Origin: an uncultured Ruminococcus sp.
Lineage (GTDB): Bacteria; Bacillota; Clostridia; Oscillospirales; Ruminococcaceae
Assembly (NCBI GenBank): GCA_947177715.1
Contig: CAMWVM010000001.1
Span: 1 to 27,733 of the forward strand
Length of the DNA: 27,733 bases
Direction of reading: 5' to 3'
Shown here piece by piece: positions 1 to 8,800 of this stretch (position 1 is the stretch's first letter; each line of letters opens with the position of its first letter). The position numbers and the translations under genes are program-made. The notes beneath the pieces were generated by a model. It saw nothing but the letters and a program-made list of their open reading frames with translations. It made no database searches and was not told where the DNA came from.

Positions 1-546
1 GACCGTTGAAAGGGATATACACGCTCCTGTTTCATGGCAGGGGGTTTTACAGTCAAGACGAATACAGTTTGGCGGTGCTGCACAGTTTTTTACTCTTACT
101 ACTGCCTCGTCGATATTGCGTACAAGTTTATTCATTCCCACGATAAAGATTACCGACTTTGGACCGTAGCAGATTGCCGCAACACGGTTTGAATTTCCAT
201 CCACATTATAAAGCTCGCCGTTTTCGGTTACGGCATTTGCCGAAGTAAGATAAGTATCACAGCTGAAAACCTGACGATAAACTTCTTCAATTTCCTCTTG
301 AGTTTTTGCTTTAGAACGGTCGAGGAAATTATATTTTCCCGATTTCATCAAATCCATAACGCCGCTTTCTTTTAGTGTTACCGAACCTCCGCAGGAAATA
401 CTTTCTCCCTCCTTAAGGAGGCTTTCTGCGATTTTTACCGCTTCGCTGCTATTGTCGGCAATATACACTTCCATATTATTTTTTCTCAGGTTCTCTGCCG
501 TTTTTTCCATTCTGAGCATAATTGTTTTCTTAAGATTTCCGTCCAT
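1..546 (-). CDS. LUD-domain (lactate utilization-type) protein, 3' end outside window
   Basis: The first 182 residues are visible; the C-terminus lies beyond base 1. The protein starts at an ATG preceded by AAAGGAAA. The family signature of LUD proteins (formerly DUF162) is visible: SCGGSVTLKESG near residues 51-62, and ANAVTENGELYNVDG near 103-117 followed by NRVAA. Near the visible end is a cluster of five cysteines (about residues 145-166, including CKTPC and TGAC), which could bind a metal or Fe-S centre. LUD proteins include LutB/LutC, which serve in lactate oxidation to pyruvate, but many single-domain members such as this one have no proven substrate. It follows recG by 27 bases on the same strand, so the two are probably cotranscribed, with no obvious functional link. 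The family is sure; the biochemical role is not. Confidence 0.85.
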   Translation of the reverse strand, partial: MDGNLKKTIMLRMEKTAENLRKNNMEVYIADNSSEAVKIAESLLKEGESISCGGSVTLKESGVMDLMKSGKYNFLDRSKAKTQEEIEEVYRQVFSCDTYLTSANAVTENGELYNVDGNSNRVAAICYGPKSVIFIVGMNKLVRNIDEAVVRVKNCAAPPNCIRLDCKTPCHETGACISLSTV

Positions 547-573
547 ATTAATTTTCCTTTCATTCGTTTTAAT

Positions 574-2616
574 TTAATCAATATTTTTATTCTTAAAAAG
601 CATAAGCGCAAGCTGCTTCAGGTCACGATTTTCGGGATTATTCAGCAAGGGATCAGATGTGGTTATTTCCTGTGCTGCTTTTTGCGCCTGCTTTAAAGTT
701 TCCAAGTCAGCAGACATATCTGCTATTTTCATTGCCGGAAGTCCATGCTGACGGCTTCCAAAAAAATCTCCCGGACCTCGAAGCTTCAAATCCTCCTCAG
801 AAATTTTGAATCCGTCATGAATTTTTGATAGAATTTTCAATCTTTTTCTGCTTTCTTCGCTGACATTATCGGTAATGAGAATGCAAAAAGATTTATATTT
901 TCCTCTTCCCACACGTCCTCTCAACTGATGAAGCTGTGACAATCCGAAACGATCGGCATTCTCTATAACCATGACTGCCGAATTTGGCACATCCACGCCA
1001 ACCTCGATAACTGTTGTTGACACAAGCAAATCGGTTTTGTGATTTTTGAAGTCAGACATTATCTGTTCCTTTTCGGCAGTAGAAAGCTTTCCATGGAGAA
1101 GTCCGATTTTATAGTTTCTAAATGCACCCTCCTGAAGCTTTTTTGCATAGCTTTTTACGTCCTGAAGATCCATTTCACTTTCATCAATCATTGGGCATAC
1201 GATATAACCCTGTCTTCCCTCATCAAGTCTGTCCTTTACAAAACCAAAGGCACGCTCACGAAGCTTTCCTGTTACAGCATAGGTTTCAACGGGCTGTCTT
1301 CCTTTAGGTAATTCTTTTAAAATCGAGATATCTAAATCTCCGTAAATCATCAGAGCGAGCGTTCTTGGAATCGGTGTTGCAGACATAACAAGCTTATGAG
1401 GATTTTGCCCTTTCTTCGCCAAGGCTGCACGCTGTTCAACACCGAAACGATGCTGTTCATCGGTTATGACAAGTCCCAGCTTTTTAAACTCTGTAGTATG
1501 CTGGACAAGGGCATGAGTTCCGACAATAACGTTATACTCGCCGTCAACGATTTGCTGTTTTAACACTGTTTTCTGCTTTGATGTCAGAGAACCTGTCAGC
1601 AATGCAATTCTCACACCGAGAGGTTCAAGAAAGCCACACAAAGTTTCATAGTGCTGAACGGCAAGAATTTCAGTAGGAGCCATCAAGGCGGTCTGAAATC
1701 CGTTTTTATATGCAAAAAATGCTGCTCCTGCGGCGACGGCAGTTTTTCCCGAGCCAACATCACCCTGAACCAATCTGTTCATGGGAGAGGTTTTACACAT
1801 ATCTGAAATGCAGTCGTTTACAGCGTCCTGCTGACCTTTAGTCAATTCAAAGGGCAGCGAATTATAAAACTCAGTCAGTGATATATTTTTCATCACACAA
1901 CCTGTTCTGCTTTGAGAACGGCTTTTTAAGACATACATTCCAAGCTGCAAAGTCAAAAGCTCATCAAAAACCAGTCTGCGTTTTGCTGTTTCACGAGAAT
2001 GGTTATCTTTTGGAAAGTGGATATTTTCCAAAGCAAAATTATATGAACACAGAGAATATTTCTCCATTATTCTTTTTGGAAGAGGTTCATATATTTCTTT
2101 ATTAAATGACTCAAGGGAGGTATGCATTGTTTTTCTTAGCAAGGACTGAGTTAATCCTTCGGTAAGTGAATAGACCGGTTGGATTTTATCCGGTGAGCCT
2201 ATTGGCACAATAAGCGGATTAGTCATTTCATATCTGACAAGGTTACCCGTTATTTTCCCATACAAAATATACTCTTCGTAGGGTTCAAGTTGTTTAAAGG
2301 CAAACTCGCTGTTATATATAACGATTGTCAGGTCATTTACATCATCTGTAAACACAGCTTTATATATTGACAGACCTTTTCTTATTCTTGCTTCGGGGAG
2401 CTTTTTCACGATTTTTCCCCTAATGGCAGAACACTCATTGGGATTAGCGGCAGCCTGTGAAATAGAAACAGGAGATGAAAAGTCAAGATATCCTCTTGGG
2501 AAATGATTAAGCAGATCATAGACCGTATTGATACCCAGCTTATTATATAACTCAGCTCTTTTAGGACCGACGCCTTTAAGATAAGTTATATCCTTTTGAA
2601 ACTGCTGCGGAAGCAT
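574..2616 (-). CDS. recG: ATP-dependent DNA helicase RecG
   Basis: RecG remodels stalled replication forks and branch-migrates Holliday junctions. The 680-residue length is normal. In order: an N-terminal helix-hairpin-helix-like wedge lead-in (YLKGVGPKRAELYNKLGI, start of the protein), an OB-fold wedge domain (about residues 60-150), Walker A GDVGSGKT near 285-292, the DEQH box of motif II near 386-389, motif III SATPIPRT, and the C-terminal helicase motif QLRGRVGRG. An in-frame ATG lies 12 codons upstream (2652), but I chose 2616. It has a strong GGGGAGG site at the right distance, and the best promoter puts the transcription start at about 2650, too close for the longer form. It leads a two-gene unit with the LUD gene. 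Confidence 0.97.
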   Translation of the reverse strand: MLPQQFQKDITYLKGVGPKRAELYNKLGINTVYDLLNHFPRGYLDFSSPVSISQAAANPNECSAIRGKIVKKLPEARIRKGLSIYKAVFTDDVNDLTIVIYNSEFAFKQLEPYEEYILYGKITGNLVRYEMTNPLIVPIGSPDKIQPVYSLTEGLTQSLLRKTMHTSLESFNKEIYEPLPKRIMEKYSLCSYNFALENIHFPKDNHSRETAKRRLVFDELLTLQLGMYVLKSRSQSRTGCVMKNISLTEFYNSLPFELTKGQQDAVNDCISDMCKTSPMNRLVQGDVGSGKTAVAAGAAFFAYKNGFQTALMAPTEILAVQHYETLCGFLEPLGVRIALLTGSLTSKQKTVLKQQIVDGEYNVIVGTHALVQHTTEFKKLGLVITDEQHRFGVEQRAALAKKGQNPHKLVMSATPIPRTLALMIYGDLDISILKELPKGRQPVETYAVTGKLRERAFGFVKDRLDEGRQGYIVCPMIDESEMDLQDVKSYAKKLQEGAFRNYKIGLLHGKLSTAEKEQIMSDFKNHKTDLLVSTTVIEVGVDVPNSAVMVIENADRFGLSQLHQLRGRVGRGKYKSFCILITDNVSEESRKRLKILSKIHDGFKISEEDLKLRGPGDFFGSRQHGLPAMKIADMSADLETLKQAQKAAQEITTSDPLLNNPENRDLKQLALMLFKNKNID

Positions 2617-2656
2617 GACAAAACCTCCCCTCTGAAAAACAAAATTACTCATTATT

Positions 2657-2685
2657 ATAATATCATATTTTTACAGAGTTTTCAA
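2657..2685 (-). promoter_or_regulatory. Likely sigma-A promoter of recG
   Basis: On the minus strand TTGAAA (2680-2685) and TATTAT (2657-2662) are separated by 17 bases. Overlapping TATGAT and TATAAT alternatives exist in the same AT-rich stretch, so the exact -10 is uncertain. The position supports the recG start at 2616 rather than 2652. Confidence 0.5.
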
Positions 2686-2713
2686 GTAAAACAACTGCTG
2701 ACTATGTTTTTGC

Positions 2714-2742
2714 TTGCGAAAAAATTTAATATATGATATACT
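2714..2742 (+). promoter_or_regulatory. Likely sigma-A promoter of rmuC-hisC
   Basis: TTGCGA (2714-2719) and TATACT (2737-2742) are 17 bases apart, 30 bases before the rmuC start. It is divergent from the recG promoter. Confidence 0.6.
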
Positions 2743-2772
2743 GATAATGATATATTTTCGGGAGATGTTAAA

Positions 2773-4137
2773 ATGGATATTGCTATATTGGTTTGTACAA
2801 TCGCAGTAATAATTCTGCTGATAGTACTTTTAATAAAATCAGGGAATCATGACGACAATTCATGCAAGGAATTAGCTGAACAATTAGAAAAAATACGAAA
2901 TGAGAATGCTATAAATGAAAGAGAACAGCGCAGGGAGATAACCGCTAACATTCAAAGTTCCGTTAAAAGCTTAGGCGATATGCTTATAGAAAATCAAAAA
3001 AGTGCCTTTTCTGCACAGACAAGCCGCATTGAAGACATGGACAAAAAGATTTCCGACAAAATCGGTGATATGGACAAGACAGTTACGGACAAACAGCAGG
3101 CATCAGGTGAAGCGATCGCTTCACAGATGAAAACCCTTGAAAACCGTTTTAAGACTCTTGAAGCCAACAACGAGCAAAAGCTTGAAGCTATGAGAGGTAC
3201 CATTTCCAAGCAGCTTAACTACATTCAAGAGGACAACAACAAAAAGCTTGATCAAATCAGAACCACAGTTGACGAAAAGCTTCAAAAGACTTTAGAGGAC
3301 AAAATGAATCAATCCTTTAAGCTGGTAAGCGAGCGTCTTGAAGAAGTATACAAGGGTTTAGGCGAGATGCAGAATCTTGCCACAGGCGTTGGAGATTTGA
3401 AAAAGGTTCTTTCCAATGTTAAAACGAGAGGTATTCTCGGAGAAATTCAGCTTGGGGCGATATTACAGGAAATTCTCACCCCTGAACAATATGACACGGA
3501 AGTTCCCACAATTCCGGGCAGCACAAACAGGGTTGAATTTGCAGTAAAACTTCCGGGTGGTACTGACGGAGAACACGTTTATTTACCGATTGACTCCAAA
3601 TTCCCGGGGGACACTTATGCGGCGCTTCAGGATGCATATGAATCGGGCTCTGCGGAGGCGGTCAAGGCTGCATACAAAAATCTTGAGAGTATTATCAAGA
3701 AGTGTGCTAAGGACATAAAGGAAAAATACATAGCTCCGCCTTATACCACAAATTTTGCAGTAATGTTCCTGCCATTTGAGGGACTTTATGCAGAAGTTGT
3801 AAACCACGGGCTTGTAGAAATTTTACAGAATGAATATAAGATTAACATTGCAGGGCCTTCAACTATGGCGGCTATGCTCAACTCGCTGCAAATGGGCTTC
3901 AAGACTCTTGCTATTCAAAAGAGGAGCAGCGAGGTATGGCAGGTGCTTGGTGCTGTGAAAACAGAGTTTACTACGTTTGAAAAGGTGCTTAATTCTGCTA
4001 AAGACAGAATCAGAAAGGTTGATGAAGACCTTGACAAGTTAGTTGGCGTAAGGACAAGACAGATCAACCGCAAGCTGAGAGATGTGGAAAGTCTTGAAAC
4101 AGACATGTCCATAAAGCTGATTGACACTGAAGAATAA
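2773..4137 (+). CDS. rmuC: DNA recombination protein RmuC homolog
   Basis: The 454-residue protein has the RmuC layout. An N-terminal hydrophobic anchor (about residues 3-22) is followed by a long charged coiled coil (about 30-200, rich in E, K, Q and D), then the conserved RmuC core starting near VLSNVKTRGILGEIQLGAIL with VEFAVKLPG and LPIDSKFPGD. The family core is related to restriction-endonuclease-fold nucleases and, in E. coli, limits inversion between short inverted repeats. Its exact biochemical activity is poorly defined. The start has GGGAGATG upstream. The hisC start follows after 17 bases, so the two are probably transcribed together, though functionally unrelated. Confidence 0.93.
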   Translation: MDIAILVCTIAVIILLIVLLIKSGNHDDNSCKELAEQLEKIRNENAINEREQRREITANIQSSVKSLGDMLIENQKSAFSAQTSRIEDMDKKISDKIGDMDKTVTDKQQASGEAIASQMKTLENRFKTLEANNEQKLEAMRGTISKQLNYIQEDNNKKLDQIRTTVDEKLQKTLEDKMNQSFKLVSERLEEVYKGLGEMQNLATGVGDLKKVLSNVKTRGILGEIQLGAILQEILTPEQYDTEVPTIPGSTNRVEFAVKLPGGTDGEHVYLPIDSKFPGDTYAALQDAYESGSAEAVKAAYKNLESIIKKCAKDIKEKYIAPPYTTNFAVMFLPFEGLYAEVVNHGLVEILQNEYKINIAGPSTMAAMLNSLQMGFKTLAIQKRSSEVWQVLGAVKTEFTTFEKVLNSAKDRIRKVDEDLDKLVGVRTRQINRKLRDVESLETDMSIKLIDTEE

Positions 4138-4154
4138 ATGAAAGGACAACAAAC

Positions 4155-5219
4155 ATGAGTGAAAGACCTTGGCAAAAAAATTTAATAAAAATAGATCCGT
4201 ATGTTGCGGGAGAACAGCCGAAGTTTGACGATATTATCAAACTGAATGCCAATGAAAATCCTTATCCTCCGTCACCTGAAGTAAGAAAGGTTTTAGATGA
4301 TTTCAGCTACGGTGATTTAAAGAAATACCCTTCTATAGATGCAAATCCGTTGAGAGAGGCTATTGCAGAATATTACGGTATAAAGAAAGAAAATGTTTTC
4401 ACAGGAAACGGTTCGGACGATGTTCTTGCAACGGCTTTCAGAGCATTTTTCAACTCTGACTTGCCTATTGCATATCCTGACATCACATACTCTTTTTATC
4501 CTGTATGGTGCGAGCTTCTAAAGATACCTGAGAAAGTTTATGCAGTGGACGATAATTTCAGGATCAATGTAAAAGACTACTATGAACCAAACGGAGGAGT
4601 AGTTATACCCAATCCAAACGCTCCCACATCTATTGGAGAGGACAAGGACTTTATCATTGATCTTTTAGAGCACAACAAAGACTGCATAGTTATAATTGAT
4701 GAAGCATATGCGGACTTTGGCAAATACTCGGCTATTGAACTTATAGACAAATATGATAATTTAGTTGTTACTCAGACATTTTCAAAATCAAGATCCATGG
4801 CAGGAATGCGTGTTGCTGCGGCATTTGCAAATCCTTATCTCATTTCATACATGGATGCAGTAAAGGATTCATACAATTCATATCCTATGGACAGCATTGC
4901 TATTCAGACAGGCATTGCGTCAATCAAAGACAAGGCATATTTTGAGGACACTATTACAAAAGTCATTACCACCCGTGAGAGGACTTCAAAGGAACTTAAA
5001 GACTTGGGATTCATAGTTTTAGACAGCAGCACCAACTTTTTATTTGCTTCTCATCCAAAACACAATGCCAAGGATATTTTTGAATATTTGAAATCCAAAA
5101 ATATTTTTATAAGATACTTTAACAAACCAAGAATTGAAAACTACTTACGCATTACTATAGGAACTGACAAAGAGATGGACGCATTTTTAGGGGTTGTTAA
5201 AGAATACTTAGGTGATTAA
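4155..5219 (+). CDS. hisC: Histidinol-phosphate aminotransferase
   Basis: This class I/II PLP-dependent aminotransferase converts imidazole-acetol phosphate and glutamate to histidinol phosphate and 2-oxoglutarate. Visible family features over 354 residues are LNANENPYPPSPEV near the start, GNGSDDVLATAFRAF for cofactor binding, IPNPNAPTSIG, IIDEAYADFG with the PLP-contacting Asp/Tyr, and the Schiff-base lysine in TFSKSRSMAGMR (Lys211). A C-terminal arginine motif, NYLRITIGT, binds the substrate phosphate or carboxylate. Other his genes are not in the window. It follows rmuC closely and ends at a hairpin. Related aminotransferases of the same fold (aromatic or cobalamin-type CobD) are less likely given the NPNAPTSIG and LRIT motifs. 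Confidence 0.92.
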   Translation: MSERPWQKNLIKIDPYVAGEQPKFDDIIKLNANENPYPPSPEVRKVLDDFSYGDLKKYPSIDANPLREAIAEYYGIKKENVFTGNGSDDVLATAFRAFFNSDLPIAYPDITYSFYPVWCELLKIPEKVYAVDDNFRINVKDYYEPNGGVVIPNPNAPTSIGEDKDFIIDLLEHNKDCIVIIDEAYADFGKYSAIELIDKYDNLVVTQTFSKSRSMAGMRVAAAFANPYLISYMDAVKDSYNSYPMDSIAIQTGIASIKDKAYFEDTITKVITTRERTSKELKDLGFIVLDSSTNFLFASHPKHNAKDIFEYLKSKNIFIRYFNKPRIENYLRITIGTDKEMDAFLGVVKEYLGD

Positions 5220-5224
5220 GCTCG

Positions 5225-5247
5225 GTCTGCTGTTATACACAGCAGAC
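5225..5247 (+). terminator. Stem-loop after hisC, probable weak terminator
   Basis: A perfect 9-base inverted repeat (GTCTGCTGT / ACAGCAGAC) with a 5-base loop lies 6 bases after the hisC stop. The downstream tract is only TTTAAATTTAATT, so termination may be partial and allow read-through into the next gene, for which I see no good promoter. Confidence 0.5.
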
Positions 5248-5298
5248 TTTAAATTTAATTGGATTATTGCAAAAGAAATTTTTTTCAGAGGTGTTATA

Positions 5299-5949
5299 AT
5301 GACAAAAAAAGAGATTTTTAAGAGATATACTTTATTTATCGTCAGCTTATTTTTTTCAGCTTTAGGCGTTGCATTTACAAAACACGGTGAGCTTGGAGTT
5401 TCGCCCATATCGTCCGTTGCAAACATAATGAGCTATAAATTCCCCATACTGACAATGGGAACTTGGCTTATTATTTGGAACTGCATATTGATTTTAGGAC
5501 AAATTATTATACTAAGGAAAAACTTTCAGCCAATTCAGCTTTTACAGATACCGCTGTCGTTTCTATTTGGATACTTCACTGATTTTGGATTATGGTGTGT
5601 ATCTGTTATTCCTACAGATTTATATCCAATAAGATTACTCATGGTGGTTCTGGGGATAATTATCCTTGGGTTTGGCATAGCTCTTTCTGTAATTGCCAAC
5701 GTGATTATGAACTCAGGTGAGGCATTTGTTAAGGCTATTTCTGATAAGGCTGATAAAAACTTTGGGAACGTTAAGATTGCTTTTGACATAATTTGCGTTG
5801 TTCTTTCAATTATGCTATCTCTTATATTCTTTGACTTCACAATAGTGGGCACAAGAGAAGGCACGATTATTTCAGCTTTTTGCACAGGTATAACAGTTAA
5901 ATTCTTTACACGCACATTAAGGATGCCTATTGAACGCAGGCTAAGTTAG
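5299..5949 (+). CDS. YczE/YitT-like integral membrane protein
   Basis: This 216-residue, very hydrophobic protein has about five or six membrane segments. The first follows the KKEIFKRY start, the next two flank GELGVSPISSVANIMS, and others lie at LLQIPLSFLFGYFTDFG, LLMVVLGIIILGFGIALSVIAN and IAFDIICVVLSIMLSLIFF. The opening pattern (ALGVAFTKHGELGVSPISS) and the GEAFVKAISDK loop match the YczE family of Bacillus. One member is linked to lipopeptide production, but transport substrates are unknown. I start it at the ATG with AGAGGTG upstream. A longer open frame from 5212 overlaps hisC and runs through the stem-loop, so it is not credible as the start. The function is unassigned. Confidence 0.82.
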   Translation: MTKKEIFKRYTLFIVSLFFSALGVAFTKHGELGVSPISSVANIMSYKFPILTMGTWLIIWNCILILGQIIILRKNFQPIQLLQIPLSFLFGYFTDFGLWCVSVIPTDLYPIRLLMVVLGIIILGFGIALSVIANVIMNSGEAFVKAISDKADKNFGNVKIAFDIICVVLSIMLSLIFFDFTIVGTREGTIISAFCTGITVKFFTRTLRMPIERRLS

Positions 5950-5960
5950 TGGTAATATTG

Positions 5961-5989
5961 TTGCATTAAAGGCAAAAATATGGTATACT
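5961..5989 (+). promoter_or_regulatory. Likely sigma-A promoter of cysK and the mannanase gene
   Basis: TTGCAT (5961-5966) and TATACT (5984-5989) are 17 bases apart, about 45 bases before the cysK start. No T-box or S-box leader is visible in the short 5' region. Confidence 0.6.
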
Positions 5990-6036
5990 TTTAATACTTA
6001 AATTAATATCACAGACATTTTTACGGGGGCTTTTTT

Positions 6037-6969
6037 ATGATACATAACAATATACTTGATGTAGTCGGACACACGCCCATGGTTCGATTAAACAGAATGG
6101 TTGATGAGGATTCCGCTCAGATTATTGTAAAATTTGAGGGACTGAATGTGGGTGGTTCTATCAAGACACGCACGGCATTGGAAATGATAAACGACGCTGA
6201 AGCCAAGGGACTTATAAACAAAGACACGATTATTGTTGAACCCACCAGCGGTAATCAAGGCATTGGACTTGCACTTATTGGTGCGGTAAAAGGATACAAG
6301 GTAATTATCATTATGCCTGACTCGGTAAGCGAGGAACGCAGAAAACTTATTGCACACTATGGCGCTGAAGTCAAGATCATGCACGATCATGGAAATATTG
6401 GCGACTGTATTCAAGAATGCATGGACACTGCTTTAAAAATGGCAGAAGAAAATCCTAATGTATTTGTGCCGCAGCAATTTGAAAACCCTGCTAATCCAAG
6501 GGCACACAAGCATCACACGGGGTTAGAGATAATGGAACAGGTTGAGGGTCCTATTGACGGATTCTGCTCCGGAATCGGCACGGGAGGAACCATAAGCGGT
6601 ATCGGAGAGGTTCTCAAGGCACAGAATCCACAAATAGAAATTTGGGCTGTTGAGCCGGAAAACGCTGCTATTCTCGCCGGAGGAACTGTCGGCACACATC
6701 TTCAGATGGGCATCGGCGACGGAGTTATTCCAAAAAATCTTAATCAGGAAATTTACAATGACATATACATTGTAAGCGATGAAGAGGCTATTGAAACTGC
6801 AAAAGACCTTGCAAGATTAGAAGGGATTATGTGCGGAATTTCAGGGGGCACGAATGTTGCCGCGGCAAAGAAGCTTGCTAAAAAGCTTGGAAAAGGAAAA
6901 ACTGTTGTTACTGTTTTACCTGACACAGCGGAAAGATATTTTTCAACTCCCTTATTTGAAAACGAATGA
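6037..6969 (+). CDS. cysK: Cysteine synthase (O-acetylserine sulfhydrylase family)
   Basis: This fold-type II PLP enzyme is expected to make cysteine from O-acetylserine and sulfide. Over 310 residues it shows HTPMVRLNRM at the N-terminus, the PLP lysine in GGSIKTR (Lys43), the substrate loop PTSGNQG (69-75), the phosphate-binding GTGGTISGIG, and the C-terminal PDTAERYFSTPLF. Two positions differ from textbook CysK: SIKTR in place of SVKDR, and SGNQG in place of SGNTG. They could reflect a clostridial subgroup or a different nucleophile/acceptor, so the substrate is less certain than the family. The start has GGGGGC upstream. The mannanase gene follows after 30 bases with no terminator between. 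Confidence 0.88.
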   Translation: MIHNNILDVVGHTPMVRLNRMVDEDSAQIIVKFEGLNVGGSIKTRTALEMINDAEAKGLINKDTIIVEPTSGNQGIGLALIGAVKGYKVIIIMPDSVSEERRKLIAHYGAEVKIMHDHGNIGDCIQECMDTALKMAEENPNVFVPQQFENPANPRAHKHHTGLEIMEQVEGPIDGFCSGIGTGGTISGIGEVLKAQNPQIEIWAVEPENAAILAGGTVGTHLQMGIGDGVIPKNLNQEIYNDIYIVSDEEAIETAKDLARLEGIMCGISGGTNVAAAKKLAKKLGKGKTVVTVLPDTAERYFSTPLFENE

Positions 6970-6999
6970 TAAAATTATCGGAAAGGAAAGACTAATGTT

Positions 7000-8652
7000 A
7001 TGTGGATGAAAAGAATTACTGCTCTTGCCTGTGCTTTATCCCTTTTATGTGCGGCGGGCTGCGGACAGTCCATTTCCAAAAACAAAGACGTTATTAAAAA
7101 TCCACCGGAACAAAGCTCTGAAGAACAAATTAATGATATCAGTTCGGCGTTTGTCGGTGATAATTCTTCCGATACGCCGGATATTAAAGAAACAGATATA
7201 AGTTTACAGGGAATTAAATATGTAAAGTATGACAAGACTGTTCAGGCAGAAGACGGAACTATTTCGGGCGGCACTAAAATTGACAAGACTCGAAAGGGTT
7301 ACAAGGGCAGTGGATATGTCACAAACTTCAATGGAAGTGAAGGCAAATGGGAGGTTGCTTTTGATTTAAGCGACTCACAATTTTACAACATTGCTGTTAC
7401 GGCTGCCAGTGACAAGGCGACCACAAACAAGCTTGCGATAAACGGTGAAGTTATCGGTGAGATATCCCTAAGCGGAGGAAAAGCATTTGAAACGTTTTCT
7501 CTTAACAACATATACATAAAAAAGGGAACTGCTGTTATTACTATTATTTCTGAAAATGGAACTGTTGATGCTGACTTTGTCAGGGTTACATCAACCAAAG
7601 ACAGCATTCTATCAGGAGCAACCACTGAAAAAGCACAGCTTTCAAACAAAAACGCAGATGACAATGCAACGGCGTTATACAAATATCTTTGTGAAAATTA
7701 CGGCAATAAAATTATTCTCGGACAATATGACACTGTTGGGACACATGTTGAAACGGACAAAATTTTTGAGGTCACGGGAAAATATCCTGCAATAAGATTC
7801 GGTGATTTAATGCCGTTCACTCAAGAGCAAAACATTTCCGCAGAAAATGAAATTGAGTATGCTGTTGAATGGAACAAATCCGGCGGAATTGTGGGATATA
7901 TGTGGCACTGGACAGATCCTTTAGGCAGCGGTGAATATTATGCTGACAAGACGGATTTTGATCTTTCAAGGGCTGTAACAAAAGAAGATATTGCTGAGCT
8001 TTCAGAAAAGCAGATAGACAAACTTCACAAGGAAAAGAAGATTTCTGATGAATGTGCTGCGATTATAAGGGATGTTGACAAGATATCTGAACAGCTTAAG
8101 ATTTTACAGAACAATGGTATTGCTGTGATCTGGAGACCAATTCAAGAGGCAAGCAATGGTTATTTCTGGTGGGGTAAGGACTCGGCGTCATACAAATGGC
8201 TATGGAAACTATTATATGAGCGTCAGACAAAATACCACAAGCTTAACAATCTCATTTGGGTTTGGAGTGCACAGAACTCTGACTGGTATGTTGGCGACGG
8301 ACAATGCGACATTATTTCAGCTGACATTTATGACAAGAATCACAGCTCAGGACAGCTTAACACGTTACTGTTTTTAACGAAAATATGCAAAAGCAAGCCT
8401 ATTGCAATGAGTGAATGCGGAAGTTTTCCTGACATCAACGCTATTGCAGAGGAAAATGCTTTATGGTCTTATATTGGTCAATGGGGCGGAAATTATCTTT
8501 TGGATGATGAGGGAAACCTTTCGGAAGAATACAACACCGCTGAACAGCTTATAAAAACATACAACAATTCGCTGGTTATAACCAAAGACAAGCTGCCAAG
8601 GCTTTCCGATGGCACAAAAGCTGATACTAACACTTCAAAAGCCGGTGAATAA
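7000..8652 (+). CDS. Lipoprotein beta-mannanase: CBM35-like module plus GH26
   Basis: This is an extracellular, membrane-anchored endo-beta-1,4-mannanase candidate of 550 residues. The signal peptide ends in a plausible lipobox AAGC (Cys21), followed by a Ser/Glu/Asp-rich linker. Residues about 75-197 look like a CBM35 carbohydrate-binding module (VQAEDGTISGG, GYKGSGYVTNF, ADFVRV). Residues about 222-525 are a GH26 barrel: LGQYDTVGTH, AIRFGDLM, GYMWHW, the acid/base region WRPIQEASNGYFWWG (Glu383), IWVWSAQNSDWY, and the nucleophile in AMSECG (Glu472). The residue before the acid/base Glu, normally His in GH26, is Gln382. It starts at the second in-frame-compatible ATG after AAAGGAAAG; the ATG at 6995 is out of frame and hits a stop after four codons. 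It is probably cotranscribed with cysK. Confidence 0.88.
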   Translation: MWMKRITALACALSLLCAAGCGQSISKNKDVIKNPPEQSSEEQINDISSAFVGDNSSDTPDIKETDISLQGIKYVKYDKTVQAEDGTISGGTKIDKTRKGYKGSGYVTNFNGSEGKWEVAFDLSDSQFYNIAVTAASDKATTNKLAINGEVIGEISLSGGKAFETFSLNNIYIKKGTAVITIISENGTVDADFVRVTSTKDSILSGATTEKAQLSNKNADDNATALYKYLCENYGNKIILGQYDTVGTHVETDKIFEVTGKYPAIRFGDLMPFTQEQNISAENEIEYAVEWNKSGGIVGYMWHWTDPLGSGEYYADKTDFDLSRAVTKEDIAELSEKQIDKLHKEKKISDECAAIIRDVDKISEQLKILQNNGIAVIWRPIQEASNGYFWWGKDSASYKWLWKLLYERQTKYHKLNNLIWVWSAQNSDWYVGDGQCDIISADIYDKNHSSGQLNTLLFLTKICKSKPIAMSECGSFPDINAIAEENALWSYIGQWGGNYLLDDEGNLSEEYNTAEQLIKTYNNSLVITKDKLPRLSDGTKADTNTSKAGE

Positions 8653-8676
8653 AAACTATACTACTTAAAACAATTT

Positions 8677-8722
8677 AAGGGACGCTGTCCCTTTGAATCC
8701 TGCAACCCTTTAAAAAAGGTTG
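8677..8722 (+). repeat. Paired stem-loops, probable dispersed intergenic repeat
   Basis: Two hairpins stand side by side: AAGGGAC-GCT-GTCCCTT (8677-8693), then CAACC...GGTTG (8703-8722) around CTTTAAAAAA. From memory, similar tandem hairpins (a GCTGTCCC core followed by a T/A-flanked second stem) recur between genes in Ruminococcus-type genomes. Only one copy is in this window, so the dispersed nature is not shown here. It may also help end the mannanase transcript. Confidence 0.45.
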
Positions 8723-8768
8723 ACTTAAATTTTAATATTCTGTAATTTATAGTTTATCGACTATCCTT

Positions 8769-8800
8769 GACTGCTGCTGACATTGCAGCAGTCTTTTTTT
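8769..8800 (+). terminator. Strong intrinsic terminator after the cysK-mannanase unit
   Basis: A perfect 9-bp stem (GACTGCTGC / GCAGCAGTC, 7-base loop) is followed directly by seven T residues. It separates the mannanase gene from spoVAC. Confidence 0.92.

Noticed and set aside
5535..5915. Long open frame on the minus strand opposite the YczE-like gene (126 codons)
   Set aside because: It mirrors a real membrane-protein gene and has no ribosome site or recognisable features; it is a shadow of codon bias.
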